Shown here: piece after piece, positions 49,501 through 57,463 of the stretch
Layout of the letters: each line of letters begins with the position of its first letter
Numbering within the stretch: the first letter of the stretch is position 1
Source: Schlegelella_A sp038318385
GTDB taxonomy: Bacteria > Pseudomonadota > Gammaproteobacteria > Burkholderiales > Burkholderiaceae_C
Direction of reading: 5' to 3'
Assembly: GCA_038318385.1 (NCBI GenBank)
Contig: JBBQCD010000017.1
Location: forward strand, 1 to 64,000
DNA: 64,000 bases
Program-made: the position numbers and the translations under genes
Notes under the pieces: model-generated
The model's database searches: none
What the model saw: only the letters and a program-made list of their open reading frames with translations
Told to the model about the DNA's origin: nothing

Positions 49501-49918
49501 TGATGACGTAGATCGCGCCGGAAACGACGTCCAGCAGCGGAGCCCGCCCGCCGGACGACGGGGAAACGGTGAGCACCGTGCCTTGGTCCAGCCGCACGAC
49601 GGTGGCGTTCGCCAGCAGCAGCGCCGCCTGGCTGCGCTGATGGACGAGCACGCTGTCGCCGGGGCAGATCTCGGCATGGGTCTCGGCGACGACCAGGCGT
49701 GTGGTTCCCTGACGGACCAGCTCCACATTGCCCTTGACCAGCACCAGATGCGCCACCGGCACGGCGCAATCGGCCGCCTGCGCCGCAACGGAGAGAAGGA
49801 GGAGCATCGCTGCGACCACGCCCAGCGCAGCGACCGACGGCATCCGACAACGGGAAGCCGAATCGTTCCAGCCCCCGTCGGCGTCTGCCGTGTCTGACTT
49901 CGGGAGCGCCTGGGACAT
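46574..49918 (-). CDS. Large FecR-TPR-outer-membrane beta-barrel fusion protein
   Basis: This 1114-residue secreted protein starts at ATG 49918, with AAGGAAG upstream. A signal peptide (SVAALGVVAAMLLLLSVAAQ with cleavage after AQA) follows a 25-residue charged leader. A FecR-like domain (about 55-210) has SVLVHQRSQAALLLANATVV and FRVKTPYINANVEGTEFLVE. TPR repeats follow (about 265-620, for example LIRSYLGKAYFEERRDRLAE-type helices). The C-terminal half (about 640-1114) has alternating strands and aromatic girdles, includes VSVEAKNLFDRRFRYQEID as seen in TonB-receptor barrels, and ends in LARMSASF with the terminal Phe needed for outer-membrane insertion. No plug domain is evident. It lies between the CHASE2 cyclase and the small protein. 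Confidence 0.8.
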   Translation of the reverse strand: MSQALPKSDTADADGGWNDSASRCRMPSVAALGVVAAMLLLLSVAAQAADCAVPVAHLVLVKGNVELVRQGTTRLVVAETHAEICPGDSVLVHQRSQAALLLANATVVRLDQGTVLTVSPSSGGRAPLLDVVSGAIYVISRTPRPFRVKTPYINANVEGTEFLVEVQRESAAFADPSCPRDAGAASRQPDTDRITVYEGRVRASDDAGTADIILVAGESAAATASTGLVRDVVVRPRDAVVWTLHVEPVISSAQASRPVIACASRLLAVGRIDEAKRKLEAALPADVLQGRPTDAVAYALLATIAVAQGDKTTANLYSELATRLDSASATAWIARSYAQQADFRIADALASVRRANSISPDASRKARLAELELAIGDSDAALAAATDAARSDPNLSRAHSVVGFVRLVRLETQGARDSFETAIRLDTADPLPRLGLGLAKIREGDLAGGRQEIEVAAILDTESSLVRSYLGKAYFEERRDRLAEAQFALAKDFDPRDPTPWLYGAILKQLENRPAEALVDIQKSIQLNDNRAVYRSRLLLDQDQAARRVSLARTYRAIGFDQLALLEAVKSLSLEPGDASAHRFLSDAYNGQVRSEGARVGELFQSQLRQPLGLNTISPELLTDRRQVFAELGPVQASSHEFTPLFGRDQFAVKVDGLFGTHRTLGEQVFASVLTGNIAYSVGQYHYETKGLRENNDLKRGTYDAFLQVGLTPALRIQAELRDDSSSQGDLSLRFDSDDFSRNLRDEFKRRSARVGGIFVFDQGSNLVVSALSGTSRERLFAKPDPDNFFEDHEHIDAGEIQYLHKTAAWHLTTGFATYLNRVVLEDPGGSANSDEKGHSLYALAVFTSLPWGLRPVVGLSQDTFEQAGFRVSKTNPKFGLLWTLSSDTTLRATWFKTIKRSFDANQTLQPSQVLGFNQVFDDPNGTLSRRLGVALHHAFSTKTFAGAEVSARKSKVPNFPGEPYSDWNERFAKAYVYRVLNTRTTLTTELQYERLQRPEDNPGNEAFTDIRSVIVPLALRFNGPTTWSAVLEAIYVNQRVRYVDPANDVVDGKSGLVVANVSLAYQFASRNASVSVEAKNLFDRRFRYQEIDAFSAPRISPRRTLLARMSASF

Positions 49919-50031
49919 CTTCTTCCTTCGACTCCTCGCGTATGCGAGGAAGGGTCGTCTTGGGAGGCCGCGAGAAAAGTCTACACCGTTGGCGTCCTTG
50001 CGCAATGGAAAGTTGGACGCCGCGCGACCCG

Positions 50032-52194
50032 CTACTTGCTATCGATCCGCAGCGTCGGCGACCATTCCTCGCCGGGAGGATCGCGTTGAAGCTGTTCGCA
50101 GCGCGTTGCATAGAACCGGGAGGGGCCGTCACCCGGGTGGTTCTGGAGGACATGGGCAAACGCGGCCTGGGCCTCGTTCCAGCGCCGCTCGCAGAAGGCC
50201 TGCAGGCCGAGCGCGAAGTCGCCGCACAGGGCGCGGTCGGTCCCGGTATCGTCTCTTTCGCCGCGCCGCCCGAGGAGTTCGACGACGCTGACGGCATGGG
50301 CCTTGCCCGCGAGCAGGAACGAACCGACCGGGCGGACGACGAAGCCGTCCAGTCCCTGGACCGTCTGCGCCGAAGCCAGGATTCGCGTATCCAGCACCTT
50401 GTTCAAGCCCTGGATCCGGGATGCGGTGTTGACGATGTCGCCCACGGCACGGTATTCGTAGTGCCCGGATGCGCCGATGTTGCCGAAGAGCATGTCGCCC
50501 GAATGAATCCCGAAGCGGGTGCGCATCGAAGGCGAGTCGCCTCCGCCCGACCCGTTCACGCCATCCAGCGATGCGACGATGTCGAGAGTGGCCTGACATG
50601 CGCTGCGACGGACATCGGTGTCGGGGGACGTCCGGGCCCACACGGCGACCATCGAATCGCCGACGATGTCCGCGACCACGCCCCTGGAGCGCTCGACGGG
50701 CACGAACAGGTGAGCGTAGTACTCGTTCATCAGCTCGCCGAGTCGCCCGGGTTCGGTCTGCTCGGCGAGCGTCGTGTACTTCTCGGCGTCTGTTGCGAGG
50801 CAGGCGCCGAACAACACCTGGTTGGCGCGCGTCATGGGTCCGAGATTTCGGGAGAGCTGGTCGACGACGTTCTGGGGCAGGAAGTAGCCGAATGCCCGCT
50901 TGATGCCTTCGCGTTCGCGCTTGGTGTCGCGGTAGCGCAGCCAGACGCCGGCGAACAGGGCCAGCGAGGTCTGCAGACCCAGGGGGATGATCAGCGGCAG
51001 CCAAAGCGCCGCATCGGCGAAGCGCTCCAGCGCGACGGCCCCGTAGGCCGCAGACGCGGCGACGACGAGGAACGCCGCGAAGACCGGACGCGCGAGGCGG
51101 CAGGCTGATCCCAGCGCCAGTCCCCAGACGATGACGATGGCCAGGTGCCAGGGCAGGCCTGCGGGCCGTATCACGCGATCCTCGACGAGATTCCCGAACG
51201 CCGTTGCCGCGATTTCGACGCCGCTCAGATCCAGCCTGTTGGCTCCAGAGTAGACGGTGCGATAGTCGTCGCGCAAGCGATCCTGCCCCGCCGGGGTCGC
51301 TGCTGCATAGCCGATGAAGACCGCCTTGTCCTTGTACAGGGCATCACCCGCCCGTGCGTCCGGTGCTGGACTCGGGGCACGCGCCGCGCTCAGGACGTCG
51401 GAATAGGACACCGTCGAGATCGTTCGCGGCGGGCCGTAGAAGTTCAGATAGCGGCTTTCTCCCGAGGCGTACCGGCCGAGCAGGGTGCGATCGGAAGGCG
51501 GGCCCTTAGCCGACGGGACGGGCGCCGGACGGGTTGCGGGGGGCAAGGCCGCGTCTGCGAACACCTGAAAGGCCAGCACCGGCAAGGTCGGAGTCGCACC
51601 GGGGTCGTCGAGAGAGGTCCAATAGGTGTCCACGCGCGACTCCTTGGGCAGCATGAACGGCGCGCTTCCTCGTGCGGCATCGTGGAGAACGGCGATCGGC
51701 AGCGCTCGGCTCTCGATGACGGCGCTCGCCGAGGAGGTGGCGTCCGCACCCTGGATGCGAAGCGTGTCCCGCCGGATCGATTCCGCGAGGAGGACATTGC
51801 CGGCGGATCGGATCGCATCGGCGAAGACCTGGTCCTGCTCCGGCTTCACACCGGGCGCGTCGAAGATCAGATCGAAGGAAACGACACGGGCGCCGGCCAG
51901 CTCCAGATGCCGCACCAGTTCGGCGTGAAGCGCGCGCGGCCAAGTGCTGGGCCTGTCCTGCAAACCGAGGTCGCGCGCGGATCGTTCGTCGATCGCAATG
52001 ACGACCACGTCGCGCGGTGGCGCCAGCGGCCCGCGCGCGGCGAACAGCCAGGCGAGTCCAATGTCTTGCTCCAGTTCCGCACCCAGGGGGATGACTGCGA
52101 GCAGGAGGCCGGCCGCTGCGACCGACAGCCCCAGCAAGACCGCCTTGGACGCGAGGCCCAGCGCTTCCGGGTTCCAGGTTTGGAGGTGGTGCAT
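50032..52194 (-). CDS. CHASE2-domain class III nucleotide cyclase
   Basis: This membrane sensor has about 720 residues from the ATG at 52194; the frame is open to a GTG at 52350, so the start is uncertain. An N-terminal helix (LLGLSVAAAGLLLAVIPLG) precedes a periplasmic CHASE2 domain (about 45-345) with PPRDVVVIAIDERSARDLG and YKDKAVFIGYAAATPAGQD. Then come three membrane helices and a cytosolic class III cyclase (about 440-640). The metal aspartates are in ATDAEKYTTLAE and DIVGDSMVAVWA, and the catalytic Asn and Arg in VGDIVNTASRIQG. Two purine-selecting positions look atypical (Asp in the xxKxxGD motif, Arg in EYRAVGD). A C-terminal TPR-like segment follows. It lies 113 bp upstream of the FecR-TPR-barrel gene. 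Confidence 0.88.
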   Translation of the reverse strand: MHHLQTWNPEALGLASKAVLLGLSVAAAGLLLAVIPLGAELEQDIGLAWLFAARGPLAPPRDVVVIAIDERSARDLGLQDRPSTWPRALHAELVRHLELAGARVVSFDLIFDAPGVKPEQDQVFADAIRSAGNVLLAESIRRDTLRIQGADATSSASAVIESRALPIAVLHDAARGSAPFMLPKESRVDTYWTSLDDPGATPTLPVLAFQVFADAALPPATRPAPVPSAKGPPSDRTLLGRYASGESRYLNFYGPPRTISTVSYSDVLSAARAPSPAPDARAGDALYKDKAVFIGYAAATPAGQDRLRDDYRTVYSGANRLDLSGVEIAATAFGNLVEDRVIRPAGLPWHLAIVIVWGLALGSACRLARPVFAAFLVVAASAAYGAVALERFADAALWLPLIIPLGLQTSLALFAGVWLRYRDTKREREGIKRAFGYFLPQNVVDQLSRNLGPMTRANQVLFGACLATDAEKYTTLAEQTEPGRLGELMNEYYAHLFVPVERSRGVVADIVGDSMVAVWARTSPDTDVRRSACQATLDIVASLDGVNGSGGGDSPSMRTRFGIHSGDMLFGNIGASGHYEYRAVGDIVNTASRIQGLNKVLDTRILASAQTVQGLDGFVVRPVGSFLLAGKAHAVSVVELLGRRGERDDTGTDRALCGDFALGLQAFCERRWNEAQAAFAHVLQNHPGDGPSRFYATRCEQLQRDPPGEEWSPTLRIDSK

Positions 52195-52269
52195 CGAAGC
52201 GGCAGAGCGGAGACGTTCGATCCGCGCCACGTGCCGCGTCGGATCGAGGCTCCAGTCTGCGGTAACGTA

Positions 52270-52287
52270 ACCCCCGCGTATAGGGGT
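52270..52287. repeat. Short inverted repeat upstream of the cyclase gene
   Basis: The dyad ACCCC-N8-GGGGT lies in the 186-bp gap between the intradiol dioxygenase and the CHASE2 cyclase, within the possible N-terminal extension of the cyclase frame. It could be an operator or chance. I see no T-run. Confidence 0.25.
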
Positions 52288-52380
52288 AGGCACGCGTCGG
52301 CGAGGTGCCGAACCCCCGAAACGCGGTTCCAATGGAGATCGCGGGTTCACACGAGCCTGGCCACGGTGCCTCGTCGGAAC

Positions 52381-53253
52381 CTATCGAGGCTCGTCGCGCT
52401 GCAGGACGAACTCGAAGGCGAGCGTGTGGTACGGGCCGGTGAGTTCGGACGCGTGAGGCCCCGTGCCCGGCTCGTGAGGAACGAACTCGCCCACCAGCGA
52501 GGCGCGCACGCCGAACACGGCGTCGCTGTCGAGATAGGGATCACCGGCGCGGAACACGTGCGTGATGAGGGTCTGGTAGCCCGGCGCCTGAATCATGAAA
52601 TGCACATGGGCGGGCCTCCAGGGATGCCGGCCGGTGGCAGCGAGCATCCGGCCGACCGGCCCATCGGTGGGAACGGGGTAGGCCACCGGCAGGATGCTGC
52701 GGAAGCGGAATTGCCCGTCGACACCGCTCTTCAGCACGCCCCGGGCTCGTTGCACCTCGCGGTCTTCATACTGGACGTCGTAGCGGCCGTCCCGGTCCGC
52801 TTGCCAGACGTCGATCGTCGCGCCGACGATCGGTTCGCCGTCGCGGCCACGAACACAGCAGTCGACGAACAGCGGCTCGCCCGGAGCGCCGCCACCGATG
52901 TCCGCGCCGTCGGGGAAACGGACTGCGTCGGCGACGTGGAAAGGGCCAAAGACGGTCGCCTCGGTGACGCCGTTGTCTGCGCTCTGGTTCTGTGCCACGG
53001 TCAGCATCGAGACGCCCAGGGTGTCCGACAGCAGGATGAATTCCTGCCGTTTCGAATCCGTGATGTCGCCGGTCGCGGTGAGGAATTCGATGCCCTCCAT
53101 CCATTCGGCCTGCGTGAGGTGCGTCTCGCGCACGAAGGCGTGGAGATGGGTGACCAGCGAGGTCAGGATGGCCTTGAGTCTCGGGTCGGGACATGCCGCG
53201 AAGCGGTCGACAACCGCCTGCGTGAGGTTGTCCTCGGTGATGTGGCGCACCAT
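52381..53253 (-). CDS. Intradiol ring-cleavage dioxygenase (catechol/hydroxyquinol 1,2-dioxygenase type)
   Basis: This 290-residue cytosolic enzyme cleaves catecholic rings between the hydroxyl groups using Fe(III). The helical N-terminal dimer domain contains FVRETHLTQAEWMEGIEFL. The iron ligands are in DGRYDVQYED (Tyr), SILPVAYPVPTDGPVG (Tyr) and HPWRPAHVHFMIQAPGY (two His). The pattern favours hydroxyquinol-type enzymes, but substrate is not fixed by sequence alone. No other ring-cleavage pathway gene is near. The stop is 186 bp before the CHASE2 gene. Confidence 0.92.
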   Translation of the reverse strand: MVRHITEDNLTQAVVDRFAACPDPRLKAILTSLVTHLHAFVRETHLTQAEWMEGIEFLTATGDITDSKRQEFILLSDTLGVSMLTVAQNQSADNGVTEATVFGPFHVADAVRFPDGADIGGGAPGEPLFVDCCVRGRDGEPIVGATIDVWQADRDGRYDVQYEDREVQRARGVLKSGVDGQFRFRSILPVAYPVPTDGPVGRMLAATGRHPWRPAHVHFMIQAPGYQTLITHVFRAGDPYLDSDAVFGVRASLVGEFVPHEPGTGPHASELTGPYHTLAFEFVLQRDEPR

Positions 53254-53267
53254 GCTGCGCTGTTCTG

Positions 53268-53921
53268 TCAGCCTGAAAGGCGCGTGCTCAGCACGCGGCC
53301 GTCGCGTGGATCGATCTCGCAGTCGAAGCCGAAGTGCGTGGAAGGCGCCCCCGGGGCGGGCAGCGCCTGTCCCTGACCCTGCAGGTCGGCCCTGTTGGCA
53401 CTCTTCTGCACGAATCGGCGCGTGGCGCGGTCGAAACTGATCTGGGCAACGCGCGGCCATCGCTGCTTGAGGGCTTCGGCGGCGCTCGACTCGCAGGTCG
53501 TCGGCGAAAGATGGCTGAGGTCCGGCTCCGACGCCATGCGCGGCGGGGCGGCCTGTGCCGTCGCCGTGGCGGCATCGCGCAGCACCAGGCCCACGGCTTC
53601 GGACGTGCGGGCGTCAACGGTGCAGCTGTAGATGAAGCTCCGTGCGGCGCCGGAGTCGCGTCGACGGCCTTCGCCGTGCAGGACCAGTTGATCGTCGCTC
53701 GCCAGCCGAGGCTGCACGGTCGGCGCAGGGCCGAACGTCACTTCGCCGGATTTCGCACCGGGTTCGGCGAGTGCCTTGCGGGCTGCGCCCTCGCACGCCG
53801 CGCGCGCCTCGGCGTTCACGGCGGGGGGCTTTGCGACCTGGGCGCGTGCGCTCAGCGCCAGCAGGAGCGAGCCGGCGAGGACCGACAGCATGGACCGGAT
53901 GGGGGACGACAGCGTAGGCAT
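53268..53921 (-). CDS. Periplasmic protein with a tandemly duplicated domain, unknown function
   Basis: This 217-residue protein has a signal peptide (SMLSVLAGSLLLALSARAQ). Two similar halves follow. The first has ARAACEGAARKALAE, then DQLVLHGEGRR, then FIYSCTVDARTSEAVGLVLR. The second has TTCESSAAEALKQRWP, then ADLQGQGQALP, then HFGFDCEIDPRDGRVLSTRL. Each repeat has two cysteines in matching places (C...AA..AL and F.C..D.R), probably one disulfide each. I do not recognise a named family. It lies 14 bp upstream of the intradiol dioxygenase gene and may be co-transcribed. Confidence 0.72.
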   Translation of the reverse strand: MPTLSSPIRSMLSVLAGSLLLALSARAQVAKPPAVNAEARAACEGAARKALAEPGAKSGEVTFGPAPTVQPRLASDDQLVLHGEGRRRDSGAARSFIYSCTVDARTSEAVGLVLRDAATATAQAAPPRMASEPDLSHLSPTTCESSAAEALKQRWPRVAQISFDRATRRFVQKSANRADLQGQGQALPAPGAPSTHFGFDCEIDPRDGRVLSTRLSG

Positions 53922-53998
53922 GGTCTAAGTGTGAACCCGTCGGTTGTGCTTGTCTGCCACCTGTTCGATGGGGTGCCGCAGGGGGACACCTTCCTCGG

Positions 53999-54550
53999 TC
54001 ACTTGCGTCCGTACCTCGCGACGAACGTGGCCTTGCCGACAGTGTTCGCGTTGATCATGAAACCCACCATGGCCGCGCTGGCATCGGCCGGCACTTCCAG
54101 CTTGTCGATCTTCAGCGCATGCACGGTGAAGACGTAGCGATGCGCCCGGTCGCCAGCGGGTGGACAGGCGCCGCCGAAGCCGGGGCTGCCGAAGTCGGTG
54201 CGCCTCTGCTGGGCTCCGGGCGGCAAGCCCTTGCCGTCGGCTGCACCGGCACCTTCGGGCAGGGAACTGATCCCATGCGGGATGTTGTAGACGACCCAGT
54301 GCCACCATCCGGAGCCGGTCGGCGCATCGGGGTCGTAGACCGTGATGGCAAAGCTCTTCGTGTCTTTCGGCGCGCCCGCCCACCTCAGCGCCGGCGACAG
54401 GTTCTTGCCGTCGCAGCCGAAGCCCTTGTAGACCTGGGCGTCCGTCAGCATGCTGCCGGGTTTGATGGTCGGGCTCGTCAGCGCGAAACTGACAGCTTGG
54501 CTCGCCGTGGCGACGCCGACAAGCAAGACGGAAATCAGCAGCCGGCGCAT
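53999..54550 (-). CDS. PEBP-family protein (YbhB/YbcL-like)
   Basis: This 183-residue protein has a signal peptide (RRLLISVLLVGVATASQA) and a phosphatidylethanolamine-binding fold. PEBP motifs are LSPALRWAGAPKDTKSFAIT, YDPDAPTGSGWWHWVVYNIP and GFGGACPPAGDRAHRYVFTV. It is of the secreted YbcL type; the ligand is unknown. It lies 77 bp upstream of the duplicated-domain gene. Confidence 0.94.
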   Translation of the reverse strand: MRRLLISVLLVGVATASQAVSFALTSPTIKPGSMLTDAQVYKGFGCDGKNLSPALRWAGAPKDTKSFAITVYDPDAPTGSGWWHWVVYNIPHGISSLPEGAGAADGKGLPPGAQQRRTDFGSPGFGGACPPAGDRAHRYVFTVHALKIDKLEVPADASAAMVGFMINANTVGKATFVARYGRK

Positions 54551-54630
54551 CGAGTCTTCCCCAAAAGTTTTTCGACAGCTCGATCATGCCCCAGGTCGCC
54601 GATGCGGGGAGGGCGGGCTTCCCTCAGTCG

Positions 54631-55395
54631 CTAGGAGAAAAGGTCTCCGGTCGCGTCGTCCGGAGGCTTCGACGGCGACGGCGGCTTCGGCGTCGACGCC
54701 GCGGGCCGGGGGCGTGTCGTCCGCACGCTCCCGGCGCTGGGTGCCCGCGGCGGTAACGGCTCCGGGCCGGCGTCGAGCGGGCCCTCCCAGCGACGGAAGA
54801 AGCGCGGCGCCTCCGCGACGGGGCACGAGAGCCAGGCCGCGTAGTCGGCGGGATCGAGGATGACCACCATGCGCTTTTCCTCGCCCGGACGATGGAAGCG
54901 CTGCATCAACGGGTGCGCGTCGGCATTGACCGTCAGCATCGCGAAAGTCGCCATCTCGCGCCCGTCGGGGTGACGCCAGGCGGCGTAGATGCCGGCGATG
55001 CCCATCGGCACGTCGCCGGCCTGGCCGATGCGCCAGCGCACCGCCCTGCCGCTTTCCCAGTTCGGCTCATAGATGCACTCGGCCGGGACGATGCAGCGTT
55101 GCCCGTCGCGCCAGGCCTGGCGGAAGCTCGCAAGAACCGCCACGGTCTCGCTGCGCGCGTTGTAGGTCTTGCGGCCGAAGGCGACCTCGCTGGCGAAATG
55201 CGGCAGCAGTCCGAAGATGCCGTCCTCGACGACGCGCAGGTCCTGATGGTCGACACCCGCGTCCTGCCGCAGCCGGATGAAGGGGGCCAGACCCAGCGGA
55301 AAGACGTCTTGCGGGACCTCGTCTCGCGCGCGCTCGACGCCGAAGAAGGTCAGCAGCCGGTCCATGCGCGTGACCGGGCGATAGTTGCTGCACAT
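54631..55395 (-). CDS. SOS-response-associated peptidase (HMCES/YedK family)
   Basis: This 254-residue protein forms a thiazolidine crosslink to abasic sites in single-stranded DNA. The catalytic Cys2 is exposed after Met removal in MCSNYRPVTRMD. Other conserved elements are KTYNARSETVAV (Asn), PAECIYEPNW (Glu) and HPLMQRFHRPGEEKRMVVIL (His). The C-terminal Pro-rich tail, about 50 residues beyond the domain, is variable. It stands alone here with no LexA-box recognised upstream. Confidence 0.95.
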   Translation of the reverse strand: MCSNYRPVTRMDRLLTFFGVERARDEVPQDVFPLGLAPFIRLRQDAGVDHQDLRVVEDGIFGLLPHFASEVAFGRKTYNARSETVAVLASFRQAWRDGQRCIVPAECIYEPNWESGRAVRWRIGQAGDVPMGIAGIYAAWRHPDGREMATFAMLTVNADAHPLMQRFHRPGEEKRMVVILDPADYAAWLSCPVAEAPRFFRRWEGPLDAGPEPLPPRAPSAGSVRTTRPRPAASTPKPPSPSKPPDDATGDLFS

Positions 55396-55456
55396 CGGCT
55401 GCAGCTACGCGGGCAGCGTGGACATGGCCTCGGACACCTGCACGGCTCGGCCAGCT

Positions 55457-56149
55457 TCAATGCCGGCTGTACTGCCGCGCGCCGAAGAGGATCTCGCGTT
55501 CACGGTCACCGGCGAGCGGCTTGCGCAGATGGGCCAGGACCTCGACGCCGCGTTGCACCGCGGGGCGGGCGCCGATCTCGTCGAACCAGCCCTTGAGGTG
55601 CGGGTAGTCGTCCCAGTCGATGCCCTGGTTCTTCCATGAGCGCAGCCAAGGGAAGATGGCGATGTCGGCGATGCTGTACTCGGGGCCCGCGACGTATTTC
55701 GATTTCGCCAGCCGGGTGTCGAGCACGCCGTACAGGCGCCGGGCCTCGTTGCTGTAGCGCTCGACCGCATACGGCAGTTTCTCGGGCGCATAGATCCGGA
55801 AGTGGTGGGCCTGCCCGAGCATCGGCCCGACGCTGCCCATCTGGAACATCAGCCATTCGAGGACGCGGTACTTGCCGCGCACGTCCGAAGGCATGAAGCG
55901 TCCGGTCTTGCCAGCGAGGTACATCAGGATCGCGCCGGACTCGAACAGGGAGATCGGCGCGCCGTCGGGCCCTTCGGGATCGGTGATGGCCGGAATCTTG
56001 TTGTTCGGACTGATCTCGAGGAAGTCCGATGCGAACTGGTCGCCCGCGCCGATGTCCACCGGAACGACGTGATACGGCAGGCCGCACTCCTCCAGCATGA
56101 TGTGGACCTTGTGGCCGTTGGGCGTGGCCCACGAATGCACCTCGATCAT
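55457..56149 (-). CDS. Glutathione S-transferase-like disulfide-bond oxidoreductase (YfcG/YghU type)
   Basis: This 230-residue protein has the N-terminal thioredoxin-like element ATPNGHKVHIMLEE typical of YfcG/YghU, where Thr/Asn replace the Tyr/Ser of classical GSTs. The substrate-binding elements are LEISPNNKIPAITDPEGPD and LFESGAILMYLAGKTGR. The C-terminal helical domain contains YSIADIAIFPWLRSW. Such enzymes reduce small disulfides with glutathione. I chose the ATG at 56149. Confidence 0.93.
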   Translation of the reverse strand: MIEVHSWATPNGHKVHIMLEECGLPYHVVPVDIGAGDQFASDFLEISPNNKIPAITDPEGPDGAPISLFESGAILMYLAGKTGRFMPSDVRGKYRVLEWLMFQMGSVGPMLGQAHHFRIYAPEKLPYAVERYSNEARRLYGVLDTRLAKSKYVAGPEYSIADIAIFPWLRSWKNQGIDWDDYPHLKGWFDEIGARPAVQRGVEVLAHLRKPLAGDREREILFGARQYSRH

Positions 56150-56189
56150 CGCTGGCCGCTTTCCGGGTCGCTCCGCGCAAGCGCTCGCA

Positions 56190-57431
56190 TCATGCGTACT
56201 TGCCGAGTTCCATCTTGGCGATGGCGTTGCGATGCACCTCGTCGGGGCCGTCGGCGAAGCGCAGCGTTCGCGCGCTCGCGTAGAAACCGGCCAGCGGAAA
56301 GTCGTCGGAGACGCCGCCACCGCCGTGCACCTGCATCGCCCAGTCGATCACCTGGCACGCCATGTTCGGCGCCACGACCTTGATCATCGCGATCTCGGTC
56401 TTGGCGGTCTTGTTGCCGGCGACGTCCATCAGCCAGGCGGTCTTCAGGGTCAGGAGCCGCGCCATGTCGATGCGGCAGCGCGCTTCGGCGATGCGCTCGC
56501 GGGTGACGCCCTGCTCGGCGACGGTGCGGCCGAAGGCCACGCGCGACGAGGCCCGCCTGCACATCAGTTCGAGCGAGCGCTCGGCCAGGCCGATCAGGCG
56601 CATGCAGTGGTGGATGCGGCCCGGGCCGAGGCGCCCCTGCGCGATCTCGAAGCCACGCCCTTCGCCCAGCAGGATGTTGGAGGCCGGCACGCGCACGTTC
56701 TCGAACAGCACTTCCATGTGCCCGTGCGGTGCATCGTCGTAGCCGAAGACCGACAACGGACGCACGATCGTGATCCCCTTCGTCTCTGCCGGCACCAGGA
56801 TCATCGACTGCTGCGAATGGCGCGGCGCGTCGACGTCGGTCTTGCCCATGAAGATGTAGATCTTGCAGCGCGGATCGCCGGCGCCGCTGGTCCACCACTT
56901 GCGGCCGTTGATCACGTACTCGTCGCCCTGGCGCTCGATGCGCGCCTCGATGTTGGTCGCGTCCGAGGAAGCGACCGCGGGCTCGGTCATCGCGAAGGCG
57001 CTGCGGATCTTGCCGTCGAGCAGCGGCTCGAGCCAGAGCTTCTTGTGCTCGGCGTTGCCGTAACGCTCGATCGTCTCCATGTTGCCGGTGTCGGGCGCGG
57101 AGCAGTTGAAGACCTCACTCGACCAGGGCACGCGGCCCATGATCTCGGCGAGCGGCGCGTAGTCGCCGTTCGACAGGCCGAAGTCGCGGCCGTTGTGGGC
57201 CGCCCCCTTGCCGCCGGCAGTCGGCGGCAGGAACAGGTTCCACAGGCCCTGCGCCCGCGCCTTGGGCTTGAGCTGCTCGATCGTCTGCAACGGCGTCCAG
57301 CGCTTGCCGGCCTTCGTGTTGGCCTCGATCTCCTCTTCGTAGCGCGCCTCGGCCGGATAAATGTGGTCGTCCATGAACTTCAGCAGTTGCTTCTGCAGTT
57401 CCTGGGTGCGCGGCGAGTAATTGAATTCCAT
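56190..57431 (-). CDS. Acyl-CoA dehydrogenase family protein
   Basis: This 413-residue FAD enzyme is probably the ACAD10/11-like type. It has the FAD/substrate-binding motif FAMTEPAVASSDATN, WWTSGAGDPRCKIYIFMGKT, RVAFGRTVAEQGVTRERIAE and a C-terminal catalytic region WAMQVHGGGGVSDDFPLAGF ending DGPDEVHRNAIAKMEL. It sits 32 bp downstream of a phosphotransferase gene. In ACAD10/11 proteins these two activities are fused, and they initiate degradation of 4-hydroxy-acyl-CoA. The pair therefore probably handles hydroxy acids, pending a biochemical check. Confidence 0.94.
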   Translation of the reverse strand: MEFNYSPRTQELQKQLLKFMDDHIYPAEARYEEEIEANTKAGKRWTPLQTIEQLKPKARAQGLWNLFLPPTAGGKGAAHNGRDFGLSNGDYAPLAEIMGRVPWSSEVFNCSAPDTGNMETIERYGNAEHKKLWLEPLLDGKIRSAFAMTEPAVASSDATNIEARIERQGDEYVINGRKWWTSGAGDPRCKIYIFMGKTDVDAPRHSQQSMILVPAETKGITIVRPLSVFGYDDAPHGHMEVLFENVRVPASNILLGEGRGFEIAQGRLGPGRIHHCMRLIGLAERSLELMCRRASSRVAFGRTVAEQGVTRERIAEARCRIDMARLLTLKTAWLMDVAGNKTAKTEIAMIKVVAPNMACQVIDWAMQVHGGGGVSDDFPLAGFYASARTLRFADGPDEVHRNAIAKMELGKYA

Positions 57432-57463
57432 GGCGGTCTCCTGTCGTGAAGAAGGGTAGTCGA

